Origin: Thereva unica
Taxonomy: Eukaryota; Arthropoda; Insecta; Diptera; Therevidae
Direction: 5' to 3'
Length of the DNA: 64,000 nt
Assembly (NCBI GenBank): GCA_949987705.1
Contig: OX465283.1
Location: 158,983,850-159,047,849 of the forward strand
Below are positions 34,205-45,425 of this stretch, piece after piece. Each line of letters begins with the position of its first letter. Positions within the stretch are counted from its first letter, which is position 1. Both the position numbers and the translations under genes were made by a program. The notes under the pieces are model-generated. The model saw nothing but the letters and a program-made list of their open reading frames with translations. It made no database searches and was not told where the DNA came from.

Positions 34205-34432
34205 TTAATTAACCCTTTCGAAGTTAATCAAGGTCAAAGTTTGCAAAAATCACTTTTTGACCAAAAAGTCATTCAAAAACAATTTTTTTCGAAAATTATA
34301 TTTTCTAGGCAATCTAGGTTTTCCCTACAAAAAATAATTTTCGAAGAAAAAAAAAACAAAAAACAGTTTTTGAGTGACTGGTCAAAAAATGATTTTTGCA
34401 AACTTTGACCTAGAATAACTTCGAAAAGGTTA
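34205..34432. repeat. Inverted repeat with arms of about 80 bp
   Basis: Left AACCCTTTCGAAGTTA and GGTCAAAGTTTGCAAAAATC reappear inverted at 34375-34432 as GATTTTTGCAAACTTTGACC and TAACTTCGAAAAGGTT. Copies of TTTTTCGAAAATTATATT-like words fill the middle. No flanking duplication is obvious. It is probably a degraded foldback element. Confidence 0.65.
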
Positions 34433-35319
34433 AGCTTTCGAAAAATTGATAACAGAACTTTTTGTAGGCAATAACGTTTCGTATTGACTGACTGAATAAA
34501 TAATCCGAAAATATCTGTTTTTGAGTGAAATTTTGGCCAAAAAGTGATTTTCAAAGGGTTAATTGGGTTAAAAAATTTTAAGAACTTAAGTTGTAGAGAA
34601 TTTCATTGTCAATATTTTGGGTCCTTGCACGGGGTCATATGACGAATAGAAACCGAGGTACATGGAAAACTGGGAAAAAACGCGATATCTTCGGCGGCCA
34701 TGTTTTATTTTGTTGGATTTCGAATTTTTTTCCTTAAAATGTCACAAGGAAGCTGTCTACCAATTTTCAGCCATTTTGGAATTTTGTATCCTTTTAATGC
34801 TAATTTCCCTCCTGTATTTTTCATCCGATTTGGCTAAAGTTAAGCTTTATATTTTCGTAACAAAATTACCTTTCACCCTCAATGATTGACATATGTAAAT
34901 AAATTTTTGGTATAACTTAATACAACAAATAAACATGTGTAATTTTCCAAAATGCTTAAAATATTCACTTTTTTCCGACTTTCAGCGCCTCACACTCAAA
35001 AAATACTACTCCAATTGACACAAGCAATACATCGTCGTAATGGGAAGAGAGAAACCTTTCGATTAGTAAAATTTTTAGATTGGTTAGAATTATTGTTCTA
35101 GAGATTTTTAGCCATAACTGGGAAGAAAGCCGAAAAACATGTTTTTGCTAATATCTCGAAAACGGTTCTTTGGAAAAATAAATGAGTGTCATTTTCGTTT
35201 TCAGCGACCTCAAATTAGGCTAAAAAAACACTTTTCCTATTAGGTACACGCAATTTGGCAAAAATTTGTAAACTAGTGTAATAGTACGACTAGTACAAAT
35301 TACAAATCAAGAAGTATCA
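34433..35319. other. Non-coding stretch, no recognised feature
   Basis: AT-rich DNA without a gene or repeat that I can support. Confidence 0.45.
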
Positions 35320-35410
35320 CCACCGTGCTAGCCAAAAAATGATAGACGACGAAATCAGGCGAACGAAACGGAATTGGATTGGCCACACTTTGCAGAAGAC
35401 AGTGGGAAGA
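35320..35410 (+). pseudogene. Short RTE C-terminal fragment
   Basis: GCTAGCCAAAAAATGATAGA and the following bases match the intact RTE at 54850-54920, encoding the IDD.IRR.KWNW.GHTL segment before the stop. About 80 bases survive, flanked by unrelated sequence. Confidence 0.7.
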
Positions 35411-36261
35411 GCACAAGCCCTCTATGAAGTTCCTTTAATACACTTTTTCAATTTTTTTTTTTCGAAGGTTTAAATTTTTTTTTAAATTTTAATTTCTGAA
35501 ATTGCGCCCGGTGCAAGTGCACCATTTACACCTATGAAAGCGCTGCCCCTGAGGACACTATATTGGGAATAAAGTTTATAAAAATGCCTTGTTTGTAAAA
35601 AGCTTACACAAAACTCATCCGAGCACTTCTTTTAAATCTCAACCTACTGTGATATCTTTCAAATTGGATCTCGGATAGAAACCGTGAAAATGGTCCAGAA
35701 CTTCCAACCGAGTAAAAAGAAAAGAAGACCTTACAACGGGCGAACACCGGCCGGTTTTGAAACAGTCTTCCGCCATGTACCGGGCATGAAAAGGCTGTTT
35801 GTCGGAATGTACGACTTTATATGACGGCAGTGCAGTTCCAGGTCTTACAGTTCCAATAAACAGCATACGACGGTAGTACTGTGGCTGTTCACATAAAGGT
35901 CCGCCACATATTCTTGCGGGGCCCGAAGTTAAATGTGATTGGGGCCCCTTTAAGGAGATTGCAATTCTCAAAAATCTTTAACAAAAAAAAAATTGTTTGA
36001 TACTTTTTAAAACCTGTGGTAAGAGTTATTTCCTTCAGCACTTCAGAATGAACAGTCGGTTCTTGATTGCCGAATATACAGTGTAGCGTAGAACGGAGGT
36101 CTTACTCTACGAAGTCGGTACTCGTTTCTTTACTCATAATGAGTATTTGGCTTTCGATTCTACTCGTATCAGTACTAGATATTTTCTTTTACTCATATTT
36201 TTACTTATAGGGTAGAATCGAGTACCGAGTATAATTTACATTGAAGTCAGAATGCAGAGTT
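35411..36261. other. Non-coding stretch with possible transposon-end words
   Basis: ATTGCGCCCGGTGCAAGTGC and CACCTATGAAAGCGCTGCCC near 35500-35550 resemble 32990-33050, so a dispersed repeat is present in both places in the same orientation. CGGGGCCCGAAG near 35920 recalls the GGGGCCC ends of some hAT elements. No gene. Confidence 0.4.
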
Positions 36262-36433
36262 TACGGCCGTTTACAATCAAAACGCAAAGTGGAGACGAAA
36301 ATTGGAATTGTTTTATCGCCTAGAAGTTTGTATGCTTCGCTCTCTATTCACCATTGCAGAATCCACGTTTGTGTAACAGTGGAGCTCAAATTTGCGTTTC
36401 CACTTTGCGTTTGTGATGTAAACTGGCCTTTAT
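36262..36433. mobile_element. MITE with inverted ends, about 170 bp
   Basis: The left ACGGCCGTTTACAATCAAAA and GCAAAGTGG are repeated inverted at 36400-36432 as CCACTTTGC and GTTTGTGATGTAAACTGGCC. TTTA occurs at both flanks, which would fit a short duplication, but the exact edge is uncertain. Confidence 0.6.
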
Positions 36434-37333
36434 AGGTTTGAATTTATATCCTTTATGGAACAACCCATCGTTGAAAGTTGAATGCCAAAGGCAAGGATTG
36501 GCAGATTTGCCAAAAAATTTGTTCCATATACCCGAAACATATTCTCTCGTGAGAAAGTAGATATATGATTTCCGATTTTCTCGTTATTTTCACGAAGTAC
36601 GGCCCGGAACTCAACGGTTACATTTTCTCCTATTGCTAAACTCCCCCCATTCCAAATTTCATTAACCTACAATTTTTTTTCAGAAGAAATCTCTAGGAGC
36701 TGTACTATTATTTGAAAAAACATCATGAAATCTGGTGTCCATATCTTCGAATTCGAACAATTCAAAATTTTTATCAATGTACTGCAATTAATTGTTTTAT
36801 TTTTTTTTTCGATGGTTAAATAACCATGGCCGGTTAAATAACAAAATTTCCCACCAAAATATAATTTAACACCAACAACCAAGTGTGAGCAGCCTTAAGA
36901 AATCGACGAATGGCGAAACTGTTTCTTTTGTGCATCGATAGCCGATTGTACATAACGAAATTGATTGAGTTCCTGGAAACTACACTCAGCAATACATTTG
37001 TCGCACATTCTTTTATTGGCTCAAATTTGCCATCGCATGTCCGTGTGTATATAGCTCATTACTCGGCCATTTCAAACTTTTGGTCAAGTTTGGCCATCGT
37101 GGGCCCGTATGTGCTCCCGTTAAAAATGGTTCAAAGCTCTACGGCCAAAATATGCTCTTAAAAAGCCAAGCGGCCGTTGTTCGCCCGTTGTAAGGTCATT
37201 TTTTATTTTTACTCGGTATCGCCTTCACAGTCATTTGTACTTTCTTCCATCCATTCTCTGACCCCATCATGTGCCAATGAAATGATGTAGGTATTTCCTA
37301 TATACTTTATACCTCCAACTCTTTGTTTTGGGG
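36434..37333. other. Non-coding stretch, no recognised feature
   Basis: No gene, array or terminal repeat is supported. Confidence 0.45.
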
Positions 37334-37829
37334 TCACAAGTAATTTCCCAAAAGTCCATAAAGCCAACTGACCGACTACTTAGGCCAGAGAAATTAGCAT
37401 TTTAACGAGACAAAATTCCAAAATTGGCCCACAGCTTCCTTGGGACTAACAAGAACAATTTTCAGCCGTTTTCGAATTTTGTCTCCTCCTCCTCCTTGTG
37501 TTTTTTTCTTTTTATCCTTTTGCGCAATTGCAGAAACCAGAATTGGGAAACTCAGCTGATATATGAGGAATCAGAGTTGTTATTGGCCCTAATAAATTAT
37601 TTTTTAAAGTCTAACCCCATTGGTCCGAGTCTAACTCTTTTCCCAGACATGTTGTTGAGTAGCTGCTGCAGTGGGTGGAAGTGACGTTCATTGCACAGGC
37701 CTATTTAGTCTAGTACATTTTGTAAAACTAAAGTATATTTCTGAAAAATTGATTTTCGTGAGCTTTGACCCTCCCTTACTTGATTAAGCGGCCAGTTGGC
37801 TTTATGGACTTTTGGGAAATTACTTGTGA
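37334..37829. mobile_element. Inverted-repeat element, TCACAAGTAATTTCCC ends
   Basis: TCACAAGTAATTTCCCAAAA with GTCCATAAAGCCAACTG at the left is matched inverted at 37790-37829, giving about 38 bp of near-perfect terminal repeat around a 500-bp unit. The interior is non-coding. No shared flanking duplication is evident, so the class is unknown. Confidence 0.7.
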
Positions 37830-38446
37830 TTCCAGAAATTAAGAGAATCCCGCTGGAAAATCTCCAGGTTGACTTTTTTAGTGATTAGGCCTTTTTTTTT
37901 GTATAAAAGTGACTGGGCTAATATCCTCCATATCCACTCAAAAACTACGTGAGTCGGCCAGCCAGCCAACCACAGGTCGTGCGCGTAAAACCATGGCAAG
38001 TAGCGCCATCTTGTTGGAGCAAAATTGCGTCAAGATCGGGCGGGCTTCAATTTCGGGCAGCAAATAGTCCATTATCGTGGCGTAATAACGGTGGCCATTC
38101 TGAATTACGTTCCAAACAACATACCTTTTGAAAACATATGGAGACCAATGATCCTACCAGCCCATAAACCACGACAAACTCTGTTTTTTTTTTGTCTAGA
38201 TTAGTGTTGAGTAGGACACGATTATAAAATGAGTTTGTAAAAGGGGCCTCTTTTTTATTTTGAGCCAGTACACTGTCATACTTTAAATTAGGCGAGGTGC
38301 TATTGTAATGCCTAAATGACAAATATAAGCAAATTAAAAAACAAGAAAGAAACTAAATACCAATGAAGAACTTTTCTTTTTACAAGTTTAATTCCAATTT
38401 CCATTAAACTGCCTTAGAGTAAAGTACGAAATCCTTGCCTCCATAC
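37830..38446. other. Non-coding stretch, no recognised feature
   Basis: No gene or repeat is supported. Confidence 0.45.
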
Positions 38447-38448
38447 TA

Positions 38449-38894
38449 GCTGCGTTCCTTTTCTGCTAATTTTTACTATTTTTTACACTTGCGTACTAGC
38501 AACTACACTTGCTCTTATAAACGAGTAGATAGCGCTTGCAATTACACAATTGAAATCCGCTAGGGCGAAAGCGGCCATTTCGAGTCTATTGTGAATTATT
38601 TTCACTTACGTCATTACCCGCTAGATGGCTTTTATTTGTGTCGAGATCATATAAAAACGTCCATAAATAAAACTTCAGTCGTATAATTATCAAAAATTAT
38701 TATCTTTCGTTTTACTTTAGAAATTATCGCATTAATTTCTCCATTGTGTCACAAATTCTTCTTTTAAGAATTTTTTATTTGTTAAGTTTAAAGTAACGTC
38801 AAAAATTTCAATTGAGATTTTACTCAAATCAGAAAATTTTACGTTCCTTTTCTGCTCTGCTCACAAGTACTAAATAGTAGAAAAGGAACGCAGC
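38449..38894. mobile_element. 446-bp MITE, GCTGCGTTCCTTTTCTGCT ends, TA flanks
   Basis: GCTGCGTTCCTTTTCTGCT at the left is matched inverted by AGTAGAAAAGGAACGCAGC at the right, with one change. TA stands on both sides (38447-38448 and 38895-38896), which fits a Tc1/mariner-type duplication. No transposase inside. Confidence 0.75.
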
Positions 38895-38896
38895 TA

Positions 38897-39539
38897 ATGT
38901 ATATTCAAATTTTGCAATCCGACCGCGCCTAAAGTAAAAATGTCTATCCAGTACAATACTTCAATCACTCAGAAAACGTAAGAAGTGTCTCTGCGCAAAA
39001 GAAGTAAGAAATGTCTCTCCACTACGTAATTTACAATGACACCTCGCCTCACTTATCTCGATACACGCTCATGGACCAGTAGGACAATATTTTTGAATGG
39101 GGACGTTTCAAAAATTTAGGCCTCAGTTCAATTTACCATCGTGTAAGGGACAAATGTACTGCCTCATGTAAGTCTGGATCAACTTTATTCTGGATGTAAT
39201 GGCAACCCTTGAATCTCTTCGGGTTGCTCTTCAGCCCAAATATGGCATTCTTGCTAATTGATTTGGCATAAATCCAAAATGGGCCTCATCGCTGAACAAA
39301 ATTTTGATCGAAAGTAGTGAATCTTGCTCTTCTCAATAATTTTGAAGACGCTGTGCCCGGCTCTCTTAATGTAGGCAAACTTAAATTGCCGAGTATTTTG
39401 TGAATTACAATGAGCCTGAAGTTCCGAACGTTCGACCTTCCACCGACTTCCACTACGAAATACGCATGTAATTGTTTATTAATCATCTCTGCAAGACATA
39501 TAAAAAAATCAGCTGCTCCTGCTTGCTCCATGTCATTCT
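38897..39539. other. Non-coding stretch, no recognised feature
   Basis: No gene or repeat is supported. The last bases form the target site of the LINE at 39550. Confidence 0.45.
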
Positions 39540-39549
39540 ATCCACGATA

Positions 39550-40374
39550 GACCAAAATATCCATGGCTCTGGGCACTAGCCCCACCGTGTTTCAGGCCGA
39601 GGTACTTGCCAGCCAGGTGACTGCTCAGACTTGTATTAATAGAGCTCCAAATAGCTCTTACATTGCTATTTTCTTCGACAGTCAAGCTGCATTGCTGGCC
39701 ATTAAATCTCACAGGGTGTCATTAAAGACTGTCCTGGATTGTCTCCGATCTCTGAAATTCCTCAGCAGGAACAACAGTGTCACGCTGATGTGGATTCCGG
39801 GCAACGAAGGTCACATTGGTAATGAAATTGCCGACAGCCTGGCTCGAGTAGGGGCAAACTCATCACCTATCGGTCCGGAACCTTTCTGTAGCTTAGCAAG
39901 CTACCACGTTAGAACGGCCATCAAAAATTGGGTCGACCAGCTGCTTCTTCATAGCTGGACAAACACCCAGGGTGCTCGTCAAGCTAAAAGATTAATCCAA
40001 ATCGATAAAGCTAAAGCGGGCAAACTTTTACATCTCAACTGAGCTAAAAATAATAACAGAGGTCTTGACGGGCCATTGTTCGCTTAACTACCATCTAAAC
40101 AAAATAGGTCTGGTGGCTGATTGTAGCTGTCGGTTCTGTGGAGCAACTCCCGAAACTGCGGAGCACTTGCTGTGCGACTGTGAGGCTACAGCGAGGAAGA
40201 GATTGAGCCTCCTCCATCGTGACTTCCCTACCCCCAGGGAGATTTGGGACAGAAATCCTAAATCAGTTTTAGGCTATATTAGAAGTCTTAACCTTGATGG
40301 TTTTTAAAGACGTTTAAAGACAAATAAATAGGTCGCAGTGCCGGCAAAGACACCCCTCAACAAGAAAAAGAAAA
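39550..40374 (+). mobile_element. 5'-truncated LINE (RNase H end), 10-bp duplication
   Basis: ATCCACGATA flanks both sides (39540-39549 and 40375-40384). The insert carries the RNase H domain and C-terminus of an I/LOA-like LINE, a short 3' UTR after the stop at 40305-40307, and an A-rich tail (AAGAAAAAGAAAAA) before the right duplication. Truncation removed the RT and endonuclease, the usual product of incomplete reverse transcription. It is a different family from the copy at 18.9 kb, judging by the tail and sequence. Confidence 0.9.
39563..40307 (+). pseudogene. RNase H and C-terminal domain remnant of the LINE
   Basis: The open frame from 39563 gives TVFQAEVLA, then FFDSQAALLAI (RNase H catalytic DSQAA), then VTLMWIPGNEGHIGNEIADSLAR (the W.PGH..I.GNE.AD motif; the usual H is N here). 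A stop at 40040-40042 and a frameshift lead to a second frame, ITEVLTGHCSLNYHLNKIG, with CRFCGATPETAEHLLCDC, the Cys-His cluster typical of the LINE C-terminus. The protein would have digested RNA in RNA-DNA hybrids during retrotransposition. It is inactive because of truncation and the frame break. Confidence 0.9.
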
Positions 40375-40384
40375 ATCCACGATA

Positions 40385-40850
40385 TACTACATATTTCATC
40401 ATCATCTGTAGCACTACAGCCTATTATTGGCCTTGGCTTCCTCCAACATTTCTCTCCACGCCGTTCGGTTCCTGGCTAATGCCTTCCAGTTGCGTACGCC
40501 TAACTTTACTAAATCTTCCTCAACGGAGTCCATGTATCGCTTTTTTGGTCGACCTGAATTTCGCTTTCCATCAGGAATTCGATTCAACGCTATTTTTGCG
40601 GGGTCGCTATCGTCAAGCCTTTGTACGTGTGCCACCCATCGCAATCTACTTAATTTTATACTTTTGACAATGTCGGGTCCCCGGTAAAGTTGGTATAATT
40701 CGTGATTATTTCTCCTTCTCCATTCACCGTTTTCGCAGACACCGCCAAATACTGTACGTAGAATTTTTCTTTCAAAAGTGCCTACAAGAGTACTACATAT
40801 TTGCTCAACGTATAGTTTTGAACGTCCTATTCAGGCGCTATATATTAACG
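40385..40850 (-). pseudogene. RTE-type LINE 3' end
   Basis: The minus strand encodes ERKILRTVFGGVCENGEWRR, then HELYQLYRGPDIVKSIKLSR, RWVAHVQRLDDSDPAK, GRPKKRYMDSVEEDL and WREMLEEAKANNRL, then a stop. This order (R.R..E....Y...DIV..IK..RL.W.GHV.R, GRP..RW.D.V..DL) is the C-terminal tail common to RTE-like elements. A short 3' UTR with a GATGATG-like repeat (ATCATCATC on + at about 40398) ends it. It abuts the duplication of the LINE at 39550. Only about 460 bases remain. Confidence 0.85.
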
Positions 40851-40929
40851 CCTTGAACTTGAAAAAAAGTTTTGCGTCTAAAATTAATTTAATAATTGTT
40901 AAATTAAATAAAAAAAAGTTTATTTTCAT

Positions 40930-41390
40930 TTACAATTTTCGTTAAAAATTATTACTGAGCAACCACAAAACGACCTTATTACAGATTTTCATTCAATTAA
41001 AAAAAAAAACAAAATTGGCCGCCATATTGGATACACTGTTTTGTTTAGTGAAAATCTAATGACGGATTAATAATTAGCGACTCCGAACAGCCATTATTGC
41101 ATAATTTCATTCAATTCAATTAAATATGAACAAAGTTGGTCGCCATAATGGATGCGCCACTTTGTTTTTTTTTTGTTTTTCAAAATCTGATAACGAATTC
41201 TTACTCAGTGACCCTGAAAACCCCCATATACCAATTTTCATCAAATTTGCTTAATTTTTCATACGGTTGGTCGCCATATTGTATCCGCCATTTTGTTTTT
41301 TGAAAATCTGATAACGGTTTCTTACTCAGCGACCGCGAAAACCCCCATATACCGATTTTCATAAAAAAATAATTTTTCTTACGGTAGTAA
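40930..41390 (+). repeat. Diverged tandem repeats, about 120 bp, three to four copies
   Basis: Each copy carries a GGTCGCCATATTGGATGCGC-like phrase, then TTTTGTTTTTTGAAAATCTG, ATAACG.ATTCTTACTCAG and CCCCCATATACC.ATTTTCAT. Identity falls from right to left. They sit just before the 142-bp array and share no unit with it. Confidence 0.65.
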
Positions 41391-41544
41391 ATTAATTTTG
41401 TCCAGGTTTTGGGGATTTCAGACCACTGTGCGACGGCTGGGCCTTAAAAAACAAACAAGTAAATAATTGTTTTTTGTATCCGGACAGGAAGTGGGGGTCT
41501 TGAAAAATATCAACCCTAAATTATTAACCCCGAATTACAAATCT

Positions 41545-42592
41545 ACCCCTAACTCACCCCCTAGAAATGATTATTTTTAAAAAAAATAGTTGGAGGCCGA
41601 GTGCCCCGCTGGATTTTTGTGGAATTGCTAAGGGTGGTGCTAATAACTACCACAAAAAATCTCAAGTCCATATCGTCCCCGGGCGCCACCCCTAACTCAC
41701 CCCCTAGAAATGATTATTTTTAAAAAAATAGTTAGAGGCCGAGTGCCCCGCTGGATTTTTGTGGAATTGCTAAGGGTGGTGCTAATAACTACCACAAAAA
41801 ATCTCAAGTCCATATCGTCCCCGGGCGCCACCCCTAACTCACCCCCTAGAAATGATTATTTTTAAAAATTTAGTTAGAGGCCGAGTGCCCCGCTGGATTT
41901 TTGTGGAATTGTTAAGGGTGGTGCTAATAACTACCACAAAAAATCTCAAGTCCATATCGTCCCTGGGCGCCACCCCTAACTCACCCCCTAGAAATGATTA
42001 TTTTTAAAAAAATAGTTCGAGGCCGAGTGCCCCGCTGGATTTTTGTGGAATTGCTAAGGGTGGTGCTAATAACTACCACAAGAAATCTCAAGTCCATAAC
42101 GTCCCCGGGCGCCACCCCTAACTCACCCCCTAGAAATGATAATTTTTAAAAAAATAGTTAGAGGCCGAGTGCCCCGCTGGATTTTTGTGGAATTGTTAAG
42201 GGTGGTGCTAGTAACCACCACAAAAAATCTCAAGTCCATATCGTCCCCGGGCGCCACCCCTAACTCACCCCCTAGAAATGATTATTTTTAAAAAAATAGT
42301 TAGAGGCCGAGCGCCCCGCTGGATTTTTGTGGAATTATTAAGGGTGGTGCTAGTAACCACCACAAAAAATCTCAAGTCCATATCGTCCCCGGGCGCCACC
42401 CCTAACTCGCCCCCTAGAAATGATTATTTTTAAAAAAATAGTTAGAGGCCGAGTGCCCCGCTGGATTTTTGTGGAATTGTTAAAGGTGGTGCTAGTAACC
42501 ACCACAAAAAATCTCAAGTCCATATCGTCCCCGGGGGACACCCCTAACTCACCCTCTAGAAATGATTATTTTAAAAACAATAGTTAGAGGCC
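41545..42592 (+). repeat. 142-bp tandem satellite, seven full units
   Basis: The phrase GAGGCCG starts at 41593, 41735, 41877, 42019, 42161, 42303, 42445 and 42587. The period is exactly 142 bp every time, with only scattered single-base changes. Each unit contains an inverted repeat around GTGGTGCTAGTAACCACCAC (GTGGTGCTAATAACTACCAC in others). No protein is likely. The near identity of units points to recent amplification or homogenisation. It lies about 0.7 kb upstream of the foxo coding exon. Confidence 0.95.
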
Positions 42593-43266
42593 GCATTACA
42601 AATGAAAACCTGACTTTTATAGTAGTGAGATCTTTAATCACTAGATCTAGAAGCGTTTCTATATAACTCCGAAAGATCTGGACCACGCCCGTTTTTTATG
42701 CCAAAATTCAATAACAGAATGTTGAATTTTTGATGATTGCAATTGTTGCATCAAATTCATGGTGTAACCTAAAGTTGCGTATTTTATCCCACTTTTTTTA
42801 AAAACCCAGAAAAAATTTTGTTTACATCTCAAATTTCTATATTTTATATTACATAATGGCCTGGAAGTTATAACGACTTAAGTAGACTGCTGCAGTTTTG
42901 TTTGTAGATAGATTATTTTAGTGCAGAGATAAGTTCAAAATTGCATATAAGTATTAATAGATCTGAATCTGAGTGAACCGACTTTCCTTAACAACTCGTT
43001 ACATGTATTCTAATATAGTATGAGGCGCACAGTTGAAATGTCAAAACAAATGCTTTTAAATCTATTTAATTAAAAAAAAAAAAAAAAAAACAAAATTACA
43101 TAATATTAAAATTCACTGTTGTGACTAAGGCTTAGGTATTAAGTGATCTTGATAAATTAACTTATCTAAATCAAATAAACAATGCTTACGAGGTCGCATT
43201 CATTATATCATTGCACGTACTAAGAACAATCTTAACGCAACAAATCTTCTTTTTTCTTGTTTTCAG
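42593..43266 (+). other. End of upstream intron with splice acceptor
   Basis: The stretch is AT-rich with no repeats that I recognise. It ends in a pyrimidine tract (CTTCTTTTTTCTTGTTTTCAG) at 43246-43266. The AG at 43265-43266 is a good 3' splice site immediately before the presumed foxo leader. Confidence 0.55.
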
Positions 43267-43388
43267 TGCAATAAAAAATAAAGTAAATTACAAAACACAA
43301 AATTTTTAATGTGAATCTGTGAATTTGTGATATTAGCTTAGTATAGTGCTAGAGGGAGAGAAGTAGTGCGTCCAGAGTGATCCCAGTA
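43267..43388 (+). other. foxo: Probable foxo 5' UTR segment
   Basis: The 122 bases between the acceptor and the ATG are A-rich then G-rich, and include in-frame stops. So the first coding ATG is at 43389, and an upstream GTG is not needed. The base three before the ATG is G and the base after is G, a fair initiation context. That the transcript enters here from a distant exon is inference from the acceptor. Confidence 0.5.
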
Positions 43389-43599
43389 ATGGATCATTTT
43401 AGTAATGAATGGCCATCGGTGCCGAAGCAGGCCGAGGAAGCATTGCAAATGGATTTAGTAGCAGAATTGCAGGATGGTGCTTTTGAGCCACAAACAAGGG
43501 CACGTTCAAATACTTGGCCATTGCCGAGGCCAGAAAATTATGTAGAGTCTTCTGAGGAACCAGGAAGTACAAAAGGCAGCAATTTACATTTGGCAGGAG
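43389..43599 (+). CDS. foxo: foxo first coding exon (N-terminus, Akt site)
   Basis: FOXO is the transcription factor held in check by insulin/PI3K-Akt signalling; it acts in the nucleus on growth, stress and lifespan genes. The exon encodes 70 codons plus one base, starting MDHFSNEWPSVPKQ. At residues about 36-50 lies EPQTRARSNTWPLPRPENY, the N-terminal Akt target RxRxxT (Thr at residue 43) that also binds 14-3-3 after phosphorylation. A weak acidic stretch (EEPGSTKGS) follows. The donor is GAG|GTAAGG at 43599/43600, leaving phase 1. It joins exon 2 at 58298, where the split codon becomes GAC (Asp). The ATG at 43389 gives the length expected for insect FOXO N-termini; the GTG 12 bases earlier is rejected as a start. 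Identification is by the TWPLPRPENY block and the matching exon downstream. Confidence 0.95.
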
Positions 43600-43601
43600 G
43601 T

Positions 43602-45066
43602 AAGGATTTTTTTATTTACTTAATATTTACAATTATTATTATAACAGTTTACAATTATTATTATAACAATTTTAAAATAAGATGTTATGCTTTAATGTTC
43701 AACAGTCCGAAAGAGTTTTTTGTTAAGAGGCAAATGATTATACATCATCATATCTCTCCTCTCTCATGCGCCTTCGTATTGGTTAGTCTTTAAGCCGGAG
43801 ATAGCAACATGCGTGCGTGCAGGGCGTGCGGCGATAGATATTTTAGAAGTGCATTTATTTAAATAGTTATATAGTGAACGTGAACGGAACGCACGCACGC
43901 TAAAGTTAGGCTACTTTCATCTTAACGCATTGCGGAAATTGACATAACCTCAAATGCCCAGACACAAGCACACACAACATATGCACTCGTCACTTAGACT
44001 TTTTGGATATGTGTGAAAGACAAGACGAAACGTAAGCACGCAATTTTCTGTTAGCGAAAACTTACCATATACTGCGCATTGAGTGCCCGCACCGCACGCA
44101 TGCATGAAACTGTTTCTAACTTTACAGTTGTCTAAAATTTCCATTCTATAATTGGCAAGACTAAGGATTGCTCCTTCCTATCGTGCCGTTTTAGGTTCAG
44201 TCTCATGCCACTCTCCGTCACTTCACCACGATCAAGAAAGTGAAATCATTACTTAATGACAGGTTAGGTCGCTCCACACCATCGTTCATCCCGTTCAAGC
44301 TCCGAGCCAGTGTGTGAATACGCCTATTGCTTTTTCTGTAAAAATATTTGACTGGGCGAGAGTGGCATGACACTTGACCGAGAACGGCGACTTTGATCAG
44401 AATAAAATACTTCATCTATTTTCTTCTATTTCACGAGGGGCTGATCACATAAAACTAATCTTAGGCAAGACTCACTTGCACCTTTGTTCTCCCCGAATTC
44501 GTCCTTGGCCGAGAATGCCTTGGCACCTTTCACCAGCGAGTATTCTTTCCACTCAATGGACGGAGTTTTCTTCAGAACTCGCGAAATGTGCTTTTCTCCA
44601 ATAAATCCGTTTTCCATGATATATAGTATCTCTTTATGGTATTTAAATATGTGCCTCGACAGTAGCTAAACCTCTGCACAAACTCTTTCTGCCGTTTTAT
44701 ACTTTTGCAGAAACTCTGGAAATCAGCCCATACCAAAAAAATGTTAACCCCTCTAACTACTACTCACTTTCAATCAATCGAAAATCATGGAAACTATAGT
44801 TATATATAGCCATATGGACCCTTCGCTCCTGGTTCGATTTCAATATAAAGCTTAATCTCACAGTTAATCTCACTCCATTATTGTTAATGCTTGTTGGTAT
44901 GGAAAATAAGAGCTTTCAGAGCCATAAACGAAATCTTTACATATCATCTCAAACCATCGCATTGTAGTGGTATTTTAACAAAAACTTCTAAGATTTCGCT
45001 TTGGAGATTTGGCCTGCGCCAAAACTATTGGGAATCTTAATATCGCTTTTTTCATGCGCAGTTATA
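43602..45066. other. foxo intron, 5' portion, no recognised gene
   Basis: The intron opens with AT-rich TAT/ATTATT repeats. A few short frames (43950-44144 and 44426-44617, both minus) have no known motif. A 28-bp phrase, ATAAGAGCTTTCAGAGCCAT and on, at 44906-44933 is repeated exactly at 45808-45835. Confidence 0.5.
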
Positions 45067-45425
45067 GGCCAGTTTTACACGACTCAACCAACAAAAATCT
45101 GCTGTCATCGTTCATTCCCTTTTGAAGTTCGATGAAAAACCGCATGAGCTTTCACACGAGCCAAATTTTACAACCAACTGTACGTCACAATACTTAGCTT
45201 ATTGTTGTTGTTTTTAAACTTAATTCTCCTCCCTGCTATTTCTCTCTCTCTTTTCTTCCAGAAAGAAAAAACAAGAACACCATATAGCTGTCAAAAAGTT
45301 GACTACGAAATCTAGTGAAAGATTTAGTTCAAAAAATCTGTCCACCCCTTCGTCTTCTCTCACCCTCTTCTCTACAAATGACGTTTTCGGTCGATTTTTG
45401 TTGGTTGGCTCGTCTGAAGCTGGCC
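45067..45425. mobile_element. MITE-like inverted-repeat unit in the foxo intron
   Basis: GGCCAGTTTTACACGACTCA with ACCAACAAAAATC is matched inverted at 45388-45425 (GATTTTTGTTGGTTGG, CTGGCC) with several changes over about 38 bp. No clear flanking duplication. A second inverted pair around CCAATAGTTTTGGCGC (45014-45035 and 45667-45690) encloses it, suggesting nested or larger repeat structure. Confidence 0.55.

Noticed and set aside
43377..43388. GTG start 12 bases before the foxo ATG
   Set aside because: Insect genes start with ATG; the ATG at 43389 gives the expected FOXO N-terminus.
43600..43793. Extension of the foxo exon 1 frame through 43793
   Set aside because: The frame reads into AT-rich intron past a strong GTAAGG donor, and the exon at 58298 restores a proper FOXO sequence.
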